The translations under genes and the position numbers were made by a program. From assembly GCA_021647685.1 (NCBI GenBank), contig JAKIUH010000062.1, positions 1 through 14,132 on the forward strand: a stretch of DNA of 14,132 bases. The letters run 5' to 3'. This document shows, piece after piece, positions 6,619-14,132 of the stretch; the first letter of the stretch is position 1, and each line of letters starts with the position of its first letter. The notes below the pieces were generated by a model that saw only the letters and a list, made by a program, of their open reading frames with translations, was not told the DNA's origin and did no database searches. Source of the DNA: Bacteroidales bacterium (lineage in GTDB: Bacteria > Bacteroidota > Bacteroidia > Bacteroidales > NBLH01).

Positions 6619-7260
6619 TTATATTTTTTTCACTTTTGAGATTAACAAATAATAAAATTCTTTAGGCAAATTAGCTTCAAGAATAAATTTATCCAAAAGC
6701 TTTAATTCATTCTTATCAATTTTCCCATCTGCCATAAGCATTTTGACGGCTTCGCTAAGTAAAGCCAAAACACTGTCAATAGAAAGTTCTTGATGCACTT
6801 TTTTTATCAGTTTGTACACAAAATCATCTTTATTAGATTGATTTTTAACGCTATCCATAATTTCAATGAGTTCATCGGCAATATTTGAGTATTTGCCGAT
6901 AATGGCATGCAGACTTTGTTGCTCTTTTTCATCAAGATGTCCATCAATAACCGCCATATAAGTCATTGCAGCAATCAATGCTTTAGCATATAATTTTCCG
7001 GCTTCTTCAAAACGAAGTTGCTTTTTCTCATCATCTAATTTAATTAAATCTTTAATATCAGTATTATAAGATGATTTACACACTTCACACTTATAAAATT
7101 CTTCAATTATCTTTAATGGAAAAAGAGCTTTTCCAAAAAGACTAAAATAGTGAACATACTTATGCAAAATCATATCATCGCCACAAACAGGACATGCACC
7201 CTCTAAAACATGATTTTGCAAGGTAATTTTCTTTATCATAATTTTTGTATTAGGTGTCAA
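6619..7260 (-). CDS. Zinc-ribbon plus TerB-like domain protein
   Basis: The 213-residue soluble protein has an N-terminal zinc ribbon, C23-x2-C26 and C58-x2-C61, separated by a longer than usual insert. It is followed by a helical TerB/DjlA-N-like domain (about 88-210). That domain has two acidic loops, VIDGHLDEKEQ (105-114) and MADGKIDKNELKLL (176-189), typical of the TerB fold and suggestive of metal-ion binding. The TerB family is linked to tellurite resistance and membrane-associated stress complexes, but many members have no known role. The ATG is 3 bases after the stop of the upstream chemoreceptor gene, so the two form an operon and are probably coupled. An alternative start at M8 is possible. 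No tellurite-resistance partner is in view. Confidence 0.75.
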   Translation of the reverse strand: MTPNTKIMIKKITLQNHVLEGACPVCGDDMILHKYVHYFSLFGKALFPLKIIEEFYKCEVCKSSYNTDIKDLIKLDDEKKQLRFEEAGKLYAKALIAAMTYMAVIDGHLDEKEQQSLHAIIGKYSNIADELIEIMDSVKNQSNKDDFVYKLIKKVHQELSIDSVLALLSEAVKMLMADGKIDKNELKLLDKFILEANLPKEFYYLLISKVKKI

Positions 7261-7263
7261 TCA

Positions 7264-9210
7264 TTAAATTTTAACAAACTGCTGATTTGACTTATCGATT
7301 TTAAAAACAGCAATCAATTCTTTTAAAAGTTTAGCCTGCTTTTCAAGCTCATCAGCCGATGCCGACATTTCTTCGGATGTGGCAGAATTTGCATTGGTAA
7401 TTTCGGTAAGCTGTTGAACAGCAGAGTTAATTGCCTCTACCCCATTTTGCTGTTCACGACTTGCAAGAACAATGCTTTTTACCAGTTCAGCACTTTCTAA
7501 AATTTCGGGTACTAAGTTTTCTAATTTTTCCTTAGCTATGCGCGAAATTTCCTGACCCTTTGCCGATAATCCGTTAATTGTATCCGAGGCATTTTTTGTA
7601 TTATCGGCAAGTTTTCTAATTTCTTGTGCAACCACTCCAAAACCTTTACCTACCTCACCGGCGCGCGCAGCTTCAATGGCAGCATTAATTGAAAGAATAT
7701 TTGTTTTACCGGCAATTTGAGTAATTATTTTAATTTTTTCGCTGATTTCAGTAACCGATTTAATGGTTTCCATAAATGCAGCATTACTTTCTTTAATTTC
7801 ATAAGCAGATTTTTCAGAAGTTTTGCCGGTAATTTCAGCTCTTTGAGTATTTTCATTAATGGTTGCTAACATCTCCTCCATTGAACTTGCAATTTCTTCG
7901 GTGGTAGAAGCTTGCTTTCCCGAACGTTCGGAAAGAAGATCGGAAACGACATTTAATTGCCGGCTGGCTTCATTAACTTTATCTGTAGTTTCAAATAAAT
8001 TTGCGATTAGTTGATTGATATTAAAACGCAATTTATTATAATCTTCAATAGCATCGCCAATTTCATCTGTAGTACTTTTCCCTCCCAGTGCAGTAAAATC
8101 ACCTTTAGCCGTAATTTTTAGCAAAGAACTAAGATGTTGAATTGAAAATTTAAAGTTACGTTCAAAAAAGAAAAGCATTTGCAGCGTAACTCCTCCTCCA
8201 AGAAGTATTAAAAATAATGCCCAAATCTTATAACTTTTAAACTTAGAAGATATATCCTGAATATTAAAAATAAAAAATAAAGTATATTTATCATTTATCG
8301 GATGATAAACAAAAGTATTGTTCATGTTATTTTCATAAAAACTACCAGCAACACCGGTATTAAGTACATTTTGTAAAAGCTTTTGGCTTATGGGATTAGC
8401 AATTTGAATATTTTGAGGATTATAAACAATATTTCCGTCATTATCGATAATAATTTTGGAAACATCATTTATAAAGCTGTAATCATTTACAAATTGAACA
8501 ATTTTGTCTATAGGTAAACCTTTAATATCAGGATGCATCTCAATAAAATGCGTCTGAGTTTTTAATAGATCAGCCGTTTTAATATCTTGTGCTGTGTAAA
8601 CCGAGTAGTAATACATTGCGCTCAGTGAAAATAGAGTCATACCCACCACAGCACCCAAAAAACCGGCATAAATTTTTAAACTTGCAGTAATTTTAACCGG
8701 AGAAGTATGAATGTTTCTTTCAATAGTTAGTTTTGATATATTAAAATTAATATTCCGGAGCAGGTATATGGTAACCATATAAGAAATAATAGGTAATCCG
8801 ATAAAACCGGCAAGAGCAATTAACAAGGCAGCATTAATAGTAAAAAAACTATTACCAATGTATAAACCGATGATGACAATTGGGAAAAAGCTAACAAAAT
8901 AAATTATCGTATAAAGTTTAAAGATAAAAAGCGGTAAATTTAATAAGTCTTCGGATAATTCTTTAAGTAATTTATCGCTTAAAGAATGAATATTTGAATA
9001 TAGATTATCTAATTTATTTGATTTTTGATGAATAAACATTATAGCAATAACAGATAAAATTAACCAACTCACGACTTGCCAAATAATTAGTTGAAAATTT
9101 TGTTCCGGAGTATTTTTAGCCAAAAGAGTAGATTGTAAAACCCATCCTATATGCCAACTTATAAAGCTGGCAAAAAAACTGATGTATAATTTACTTCTAA
9201 TAGTACCCAT
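7264..9210 (-). CDS. Polytopic methyl-accepting chemotaxis-type receptor
   Basis: This is a 648-residue membrane receptor. Four hydrophobic segments come first (about 8-30, 40-60, 95-117, 121-150), then a fifth (180-203). An extracytoplasmic segment (about 204-325) follows with the IIIDNDGNIVYN strand pair typical of Cache/PAS-like sensors, then a sixth helix (328-348). A HAMP domain (about 350-403) and an MCP signalling coiled coil (405-640) complete it. The hairpin tip, INAAIEAARAGEVGKGFGVVAQEIRKLA (508-535), keeps the family's signature that docks CheA/CheW. The four-helix N-terminal block ahead of the sensor is unusual, since ordinary MCPs have two membrane helices. No cheA/W/R/B/Y genes are adjacent. 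It is first in an operon with the zinc-ribbon/TerB gene and divergent from the propeller sensor kinase. The ligand is unknown. Confidence 0.9.
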   Translation of the reverse strand: MGTIRSKLYISFFASFISWHIGWVLQSTLLAKNTPEQNFQLIIWQVVSWLILSVIAIMFIHQKSNKLDNLYSNIHSLSDKLLKELSEDLLNLPLFIFKLYTIIYFVSFFPIVIIGLYIGNSFFTINAALLIALAGFIGLPIISYMVTIYLLRNINFNISKLTIERNIHTSPVKITASLKIYAGFLGAVVGMTLFSLSAMYYYSVYTAQDIKTADLLKTQTHFIEMHPDIKGLPIDKIVQFVNDYSFINDVSKIIIDNDGNIVYNPQNIQIANPISQKLLQNVLNTGVAGSFYENNMNNTFVYHPINDKYTLFFIFNIQDISSKFKSYKIWALFLILLGGGVTLQMLFFFERNFKFSIQHLSSLLKITAKGDFTALGGKSTTDEIGDAIEDYNKLRFNINQLIANLFETTDKVNEASRQLNVVSDLLSERSGKQASTTEEIASSMEEMLATINENTQRAEITGKTSEKSAYEIKESNAAFMETIKSVTEISEKIKIITQIAGKTNILSINAAIEAARAGEVGKGFGVVAQEIRKLADNTKNASDTINGLSAKGQEISRIAKEKLENLVPEILESAELVKSIVLASREQQNGVEAINSAVQQLTEITNANSATSEEMSASADELEKQAKLLKELIAVFKIDKSNQQFVKI

Positions 9211-9300
9211 GATTATTTAAATTAAGTCTTTATAATACAGAAATTAAGTGTTGTTTTTATACAAAACAGGCTATAAAGTTAAAGAAAAGCAAGCATTTAG

Positions 9301-9308
9301 CAAAAGTA
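9301..9308 (-). promoter_or_regulatory. Possible -7 box for the chemoreceptor operon
   Basis: On the minus strand this reads TACTTTTG, a match to TAnnTTTG, 90 bp upstream of the receptor start. ATTG 17 bp further upstream is a poor -33 candidate. Confidence 0.3.
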
Positions 9309-9367
9309 AATTTCAAAAGATTAAGCAATATTAACTATTGCTTATAAAGAAAAACTAAAAAATTATT

Positions 9368-9375
9368 TAAATTTG
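9368..9375 (+). promoter_or_regulatory. Possible -7 box for the propeller sensor kinase
   Basis: TAAATTTG matches TAnnTTTG 16 bp upstream of the ATG. No TTTG lies at the usual -33 spacing; the nearest TTG (9338-9340) is too far. The 181-bp divergent region to the receptor gene holds no other recognised element. Confidence 0.4.
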
Positions 9376-9391
9376 TAGAAAGTGTATAAAA

Positions 9392-12300
9392 ATGCGAATA
9401 AAACTTTTATTACATATTGTCTTTCTATTTAACTTAATTACCTATGCTCAGAGTCCCAATTATAATTTTCAACAAACATCTCCATTCAGATTAAGGCAAA
9501 CATTATGGACAATTAAAGAAGGTTTACCCTCACAAGGATTAAGAGCTATTTTTCAATCCTCAGATGGTTATATTTGGCTCGCAAGTTATGAGGGATTAAT
9601 ACGTTTTGACGGCTTTGAATTCAAACTTTTTAATACTGAAAATACAAAGGCTTTTAAAAATAATATTTGTGAAAATATAGTAGAAGACAAAAATAAAGTG
9701 CTTTGGATTTCAACCCGAGGAGGTTTAATCTATTACAAAAATAATAAATTCAATGAATATACATTTCCTGATAGCTTAGGCTATATTTCAAGAAAAATAT
9801 TTTTGGACAGTAAAAACAGACTATGGCTTAATTCAGAAAAAAAGGGTATTTTTTATTTACAAAATAATAAAATCTTTTTGTTTAATAATCAAAAATATTC
9901 AGATAAAGGCATTTTATCTTTCGCGGAAGATAAATATGGTAATATATATTTTGGAAGTAAAAACGGTATTATTGTAAAATTTAACGGCAAAGATTTCAGC
10001 AGTTATTTGCAAGCGCAAAATCCACAAAATAATTATTTTAGTTTTTTGCATTTTTTCGATAATAAAATTTATTGGATTAATGATTTAAATGAACTTTATT
10101 ATTTTGACGGTCAAAGTATTAAAAAAGAAAAAATCACAGGAGAAGAACTTATATATTCTGCACAAACAGATAAAAACGGCAACCGTTGGATAAGTACCGG
10201 AAGTACTCTTTACAGACAAAAGTACACTGATTTGCATTTCACCAAAATAACAAAAATACCTAAGCTGATTATCAACGAAACATTTTTGGATTTCGAAGGT
10301 AATATTTGGCTAATTATATATCGTAAAGGTTTAATTAAAATAAGTAATGGTAAATTTGATATCTACAATACAAAACTTGGCTTACACGGTAAAATTTGCA
10401 ACACTATTTGTGAAATTAATAAAGGCACTGTTTTAGCGGGATTCGAAAACGGAAACATAGACAAAATTCAAAACGGGAAAGTAAGTTTGTTTTTAAATAA
10501 CAAACAGTTAAATAATGCCAGAATCAAGCATATTTTAAAAGACAGTAAAGAAAATTTATGGATAAGTACTTATAAAGGTTTACTGAAAATAGAAAAATCA
10601 GGAAAACAATATTGGTTTACAGTAAAAACAGGTTTACCGACAAACAAAATAAGATTAGTGTTTGAAGACAGCAAAAAAAATATATGGGTAGCCAGCCGTA
10701 CAAAAGGAATTTTTAAAATAAATAAAGATAATAGTGTACAAACATTTTCTGAATTTAAAGATTTAGAAACAAATCAAATGCTATCCATTCGAGAAGACAA
10801 GGATGGAAATTTATTAATATCAACTACGGGGAAAGGATGTTTTATAAAAAAAAATAGAAAATTACAAGAAATTCCTCCAACAAAGAAAAATGGAATCATC
10901 AGTGTTTTTAATACTTACACAGACAGCGCCGGAGTAATTTGGATTATAAGTAACGGAAACGGCATATTCCGTTATATAAACAATGACTTTACCACATATA
11001 ATCACAAAAATGGTTTGGCAAATAATTCTCCTTTCGATTTAATTGAGGATGATAAGGGTTATTTTTGGGTTCCGTACAATGCAGGAATTATGAGGCTGAA
11101 TAAAAAAGAACTGAATGAATATGCTCTGGGAATAAGGTCACAGTATAAATGCACTGTGTTTGATAAAAATGACGGGGCTACACCGCTTATGTTCACACCC
11201 GCAGCAAAAATCACAAAAAGCAGTGATGGTAAAATATGGCTTCCTTCATTAAACGGAATTGTAGTTATAAACCCTAGCGACCTACATAAAAATAATATAC
11301 TGCCCAAAGCTATTATTGAAAAATTTATCGTAGATGACAGTGTTTATAATTTATCGAAAAAAGCAGATATTGAAGCAGGAAAACAACATTTTATCTTTAA
11401 ATATACAGCTATATGCTTTAAAAATCCAAAAAAAGTACGGTTTAAATTTAAATTAGAAGGTTTTGATAAACATTGGATTGAAACAGACAATAAAATACGC
11501 AGTGTAAATTATACAAATCTTAAATACGGCGAATATAAATTTATGCTTAAAGCATGCAATAACGATGGAGTATGGATACAAAAGCCGGTATATTACTCAT
11601 TTGTTATTAAGCCCTACTTTTATGAAACCGCCTGGTTTAAAATAGGGGTATCATTCGTATTTTTAGCACTCATATATCTAATATACCGTTTACGGATTTC
11701 TAAAATCAAACAAAATGAAGAAAAACTTAAAAAAATAGTAAAAGAACGTACCGCTAAAATAAGTGCTCAAAAAAGAGAAATAGAAACCCAAAACGAAGAA
11801 ATTTTACAAATTAATAATGTGCTGTATAAACAAAAAAATGAGTTGGAAAAGCACAAAAATAATCTTGAGGAACTGGTAAAAGAAAGAACTAATGAACTTG
11901 AAAAAGCAAAATTGAAAGCAGAGGAGTCGGATAAATTAAAAACGGCATTTTTAAACAATATGTCGCATGAAATACGTACTCCTTTAAATGGTATTTTAGG
12001 ATTTACACAAATATTAAAATTAAAAGATATTGGCGAAGAAAACAAAGAAAAATATTTTGATATTGTTATTGAAAGTGCAAATCAATTGTTAAATATCGTT
12101 GACGAAATTATATATATTTCAAAAATTCAAGCCGGTATAGAAAAACCAAATCTTAAAAAAATCAAAATATCTGATGTATGCTCAGATATAGATAGTTATT
12201 TTAATCAAATTGCAAAATCAAAAAAGATATCTTTTAAGAAAAACATGCCGTACACAGATTTGGTATTAAATACTGATATTGATAAATTAAAGCAAATATT

Positions 12301-12613
12301 ATCAATTTTACTAAATAATGCATTCAAATTCACAAAAAAAGGTTTTGTTGAATACGGATACGTTAAAAAAGAAAATTTAATAGAATTTTTTGTTAAAGAC
12401 AGTGGAATTGGTATTGATGAGAAAATGAGAGATAAGATTTTTTACAAATTCAGACAGGGCATAGAATCATTAACAAGAGAACATGGAGGTTTAGGTTTGG
12501 GTTTATCAATTTCTAAGGCATACGTAGAGCTTCTTGGTGGTAAAATTTGGTTTGAATCAGAAGTAAATAAAGGGACTTGTTTTTATTTTACCCATCCGGT
12601 AGAAAATGTATAA
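9392..12613 (+). CDS. Propeller / Y_Y_Y sensor histidine kinase, no receiver or output domain
   Basis: This is a 1073-residue membrane sensor kinase. The signal peptide covers about 1-19. A long periplasmic two-component-regulator-propeller array (about 30-640) opens with LWTIKEGLPSQGLRAIFQSS and shows repeated D-x-x-G-x-(I/L)-W-(I/L) blades. The Y_Y_Y domain is at about 680-740, one transmembrane helix at about 746-768, a charged coiled coil at 770-850, HisKA with phospho-acceptor H859 (MSHEIRTPLNG), and HATPase with N976, DSGIG (1003-1007) and GGLGLGL (1032-1038). All kinase motifs are intact. Related hybrid (HTCS) proteins of Bacteroidota end in a receiver and AraC-type helix-turn-helix domain; this one stops after the ATPase domain, so it must signal to a separate regulator. 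It runs divergently from the chemoreceptor operon and convergently with the aminotransferase gene. The ligand is unknown; HTCS relatives often sense glycans, but no glycan-use genes are nearby. Confidence 0.92.
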   Translation: MRIKLLLHIVFLFNLITYAQSPNYNFQQTSPFRLRQTLWTIKEGLPSQGLRAIFQSSDGYIWLASYEGLIRFDGFEFKLFNTENTKAFKNNICENIVEDKNKVLWISTRGGLIYYKNNKFNEYTFPDSLGYISRKIFLDSKNRLWLNSEKKGIFYLQNNKIFLFNNQKYSDKGILSFAEDKYGNIYFGSKNGIIVKFNGKDFSSYLQAQNPQNNYFSFLHFFDNKIYWINDLNELYYFDGQSIKKEKITGEELIYSAQTDKNGNRWISTGSTLYRQKYTDLHFTKITKIPKLIINETFLDFEGNIWLIIYRKGLIKISNGKFDIYNTKLGLHGKICNTICEINKGTVLAGFENGNIDKIQNGKVSLFLNNKQLNNARIKHILKDSKENLWISTYKGLLKIEKSGKQYWFTVKTGLPTNKIRLVFEDSKKNIWVASRTKGIFKINKDNSVQTFSEFKDLETNQMLSIREDKDGNLLISTTGKGCFIKKNRKLQEIPPTKKNGIISVFNTYTDSAGVIWIISNGNGIFRYINNDFTTYNHKNGLANNSPFDLIEDDKGYFWVPYNAGIMRLNKKELNEYALGIRSQYKCTVFDKNDGATPLMFTPAAKITKSSDGKIWLPSLNGIVVINPSDLHKNNILPKAIIEKFIVDDSVYNLSKKADIEAGKQHFIFKYTAICFKNPKKVRFKFKLEGFDKHWIETDNKIRSVNYTNLKYGEYKFMLKACNNDGVWIQKPVYYSFVIKPYFYETAWFKIGVSFVFLALIYLIYRLRISKIKQNEEKLKKIVKERTAKISAQKREIETQNEEILQINNVLYKQKNELEKHKNNLEELVKERTNELEKAKLKAEESDKLKTAFLNNMSHEIRTPLNGILGFTQILKLKDIGEENKEKYFDIVIESANQLLNIVDEIIYISKIQAGIEKPNLKKIKISDVCSDIDSYFNQIAKSKKISFKKNMPYTDLVLNTDIDKLKQILSILLNNAFKFTKKGFVEYGYVKKENLIEFFVKDSGIGIDEKMRDKIFYKFRQGIESLTREHGGLGLGLSISKAYVELLGGKIWFESEVNKGTCFYFTHPVENV

Positions 12614-12623
12614 GCAAATAAGA

Positions 12624-13769
12624 TTATAAGTGTGTTAAAAGATATTTAAGTCGTGCAAATAAAATATCCAATTCGCTTTTGTTATTAAATATTTGAAGAG
12701 AAATGCGCAAGTACTCAACATTATTTTGTGTACTTACCGGTAATTCAATTTTATATTCGTCATACAATTTGGTTTTAAGTAATTTTCCATTAATTTTTTG
12801 GGGTAAAGGATGCGCATACATTTGGATATTTTCAGGTATTTCTTCAATAATTGCTTTCGTATTAAAAATTTTGGATAATTCGTTTTTAGTATATTCAAGC
12901 ATTTTCCGGATATTTTGTTTTACAGGATAGGTACTGTACTCTTTGTGAAACTCAATTCCTGCCGGTACAGTTAGAAAAGGTGCTAAATCGCGTGTACCCT
13001 GATATTCAAATTCATCAATAAAAGGCGAATTGCTGAAAAATTCTTTTCTGCCCCAACTGATTAAAAAAGGTTTTAATAAATCTTGCTTCGACTTCCGTGC
13101 ATACAAAAAAGCGGCTCCTTTTGGTGCAAAAAGCCATTTATAACAATTACCTGTATAAAAATCTGCTCCTAACTCTGTTAAATCCAAAGGTATTTGACCG
13201 GGTACATGTGCACCGTCGATAATGCTTAGAATCCCCTTCTGATTTGCCCGCTCAATTATTTGTTTTACAGGTAATAACAATGCTGTTGATGAACTAATAT
13301 GACTTAAAAAAATCACTTTGGTATCCGGGTGTACATTTGCAAAAAAATTATCAACAAATTCATCGTCATTTAAAGGAAGCTTTGTTTTTACGCGACGATA
13401 AACCGCCCCTTTACGCTCACAAACTATTTCCCACATACGATCCATGGCACCATACTCTAAATCAGTAGCTAAAACCTCATCGCCGGCTTGCAAATCAATT
13501 GAATGAGCTATGATGTTTAAAGCGGTGGTGGCATTCGAAACATAAACAATTTCATCGGAAATGCAATTTAAAAATACAGCAAGGGCTTCGCGAGCCTCTT
13601 TTAACAATGTCTCTCTGCGGCGACCCAGAAATTCAACCGGTTGCTTTTCCAATTCAATTTGCCAGTTTCGATAAACATCCATAACCGGCTTTGGGCATGC
13701 TCCAAAAGAGCCGTTATTAAAAAATAGAATGTCCTTGCGTAAATAAAACAAGTCGCTAATTTTATTCAT
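12624..13769 (-). CDS. Class V aminotransferase, isopenicillin-N-epimerase-like
   Basis: The 381-residue fold-type I PLP enzyme is related to cysteine desulfurases and isopenicillin-N epimerases. The substrate-entry stretch FNNGSFGACP is at 17-26, the phosphate/ring-stacking region VSNATTALN at 77-85, H157 in FLSHISS, the PLP-nitrogen aspartate D185 with H187 in IIDGAHVPG, and the Schiff-base lysine K211 in TGNCYKWLFAPKG. The CYKWLFAPKG context fits the epimerase-like branch; SufS/IscS-type enzymes have a different lysine context and a catalytic cysteine loop, which I do not see here. The real substrate is unknown; members of this branch act on various amino acids and derivatives. It is transcribed alone, ends 10 bp from the sensor-kinase stop (convergent), and is divergent from mobA with 64 bp between starts. 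Confidence 0.85.
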   Translation of the reverse strand: MNKISDLFYLRKDILFFNNGSFGACPKPVMDVYRNWQIELEKQPVEFLGRRRETLLKEAREALAVFLNCISDEIVYVSNATTALNIIAHSIDLQAGDEVLATDLEYGAMDRMWEIVCERKGAVYRRVKTKLPLNDDEFVDNFFANVHPDTKVIFLSHISSSTALLLPVKQIIERANQKGILSIIDGAHVPGQIPLDLTELGADFYTGNCYKWLFAPKGAAFLYARKSKQDLLKPFLISWGRKEFFSNSPFIDEFEYQGTRDLAPFLTVPAGIEFHKEYSTYPVKQNIRKMLEYTKNELSKIFNTKAIIEEIPENIQMYAHPLPQKINGKLLKTKLYDEYKIELPVSTQNNVEYLRISLQIFNNKSELDILFARLKYLLTHL

Positions 13770-13814
13770 AATCTATAATTTAGCTTTGAATAGCTAAATA
13801 AAGTATAAAAAGTT

Positions 13815-13822
13815 TATTTTTG
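13815..13822 (+). promoter_or_regulatory. Possible -7 box for mobA
   Basis: TATTTTTG matches TAnnTTTG 11 bp upstream of the ATG. A TTTG at 13785-13788 is farther away than the usual spacing. The short leader would fit a weak or leaderless-like start. Confidence 0.4.
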
Positions 13823-13833
13823 CAAAATAATCT

Positions 13834-14132
13834 ATGATTGATAAAAACAACATAACAGGTATAATTCTTTGCGGAGGAAAAAGTAAAAGAATGGGCAGTA
13901 ATAAAGCGCTATTACAGCTTAATGGAAAATGCATCATTAACTATGTTACTGAACTTTTATCAAATTTCTGTAATGAGATAATTATCAGTACAAACAGCCA
14001 TGAGTTAGCATTTTTAAAAACCGAATTGGTAGCTGATGAATTTCAGACCATTGGCCCCATTGCAGGAATTTACAGTGCATTAAAACATTCAAAAACGGAA
14101 AAAAATATTATTTTAAGTTGCGATACTCCCTT
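13834..14132 (+). CDS. mobA: MobA, molybdenum cofactor guanylyltransferase, 5' part only
   Basis: The reading frame begins at ATG 13834 and stays open to the window edge (99 codons seen; the family is about 190-200 residues). It shows the nucleotidyltransferase signature LCGGKSKRMGSNKA (residues 12-25) that binds the GTP phosphates, the GPIAGIYSAL motif and the start of the SCDTP metal-binding strand, all typical of MobA, which joins GMP to molybdopterin. No other Mo-cofactor gene is in view, but the rest of any operon would lie beyond the right edge. A related NTP-transferase such as a cobinamide-phosphate guanylyltransferase is less likely given the G-P-I-A-G motif. Confidence 0.85.
   Translation, partial: MIDKNNITGIILCGGKSKRMGSNKALLQLNGKCIINYVTELLSNFCNEIIISTNSHELAFLKTELVADEFQTIGPIAGIYSALKHSKTEKNIILSCDTP

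Noticed and set aside
11059..12045. Minus-strand open frames inside the sensor-kinase gene
   Set aside because: They are antisense to well-conserved Y_Y_Y and HisKA coding sequence and have low-complexity composition.

Overview
The window is AT-rich chromosomal DNA from what looks like a member of the Bacteroidota. The support is indirect: ten of the eleven gene ends are TAA and one is TAG; several genes have a TAnnTTTG-type -7 box and no clear Shine-Dalgarno; and there is a periplasmic two-component-regulator-propeller/Y_Y_Y sensor kinase of the kind common in that phylum. No RNA gene or CRISPR array was seen.

Layout. (1) 1-1378 is a complete IS256-family insertion sequence with an intact DDE transposase, imperfect terminal inverted repeats and a striking 17-bp perfect hairpin just past the transposase stop. 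It sits 8 bp beyond the last gene of the next operon. (2) 1387-4078, minus strand, is a BtuFCD-type ABC importer operon (binding protein, FecCD permease, ATPase). The binding-protein gene is interrupted by one in-frame TGA exactly where the family's GG-x-N glycine is expected. (3) 4295-5410, plus strand, holds a stand-alone response-regulator receiver with a terminator overlapping its stop, then a ~250-bp MITE-like repeat, then a small four-helix-bundle (S23/IVS-like) protein. (4) 5412-9210, minus strand, holds an SMP-30/gluconolactonase-like lipoprotein, a second copy of the same MITE, and a two-gene operon encoding a polytopic methyl-accepting-chemotaxis-type receptor and a zinc-ribbon/TerB protein. 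(5) 9392-12613, plus strand and divergent from the receptor, is a 1073-residue propeller sensor histidine kinase with no receiver or DNA-binding domain. (6) 12624-13769, minus strand, is a class V (isopenicillin-N-epimerase-like) PLP enzyme. (7) From 13834 the start of mobA (molybdenum cofactor guanylyltransferase) runs off the window.

How the genes work together. The importer operon is one functional unit, probably for cobalamin or another metal-chelate, and is likely impaired by the nonsense codon. The stand-alone receiver and the receiver-less kinase are possible partners, but nothing in the sequence pairs them. The chemoreceptor/TerB pair is the tightest uncharacterised association here. 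The paired MITEs, each with 14-bp terminal inverted repeats and a conserved internal hairpin, are the clearest non-coding structure. I see no convincing new multi-gene system; the most useful leads are the MITE family, the receptor-TerB operon, the IS hairpin and the broken btuF.
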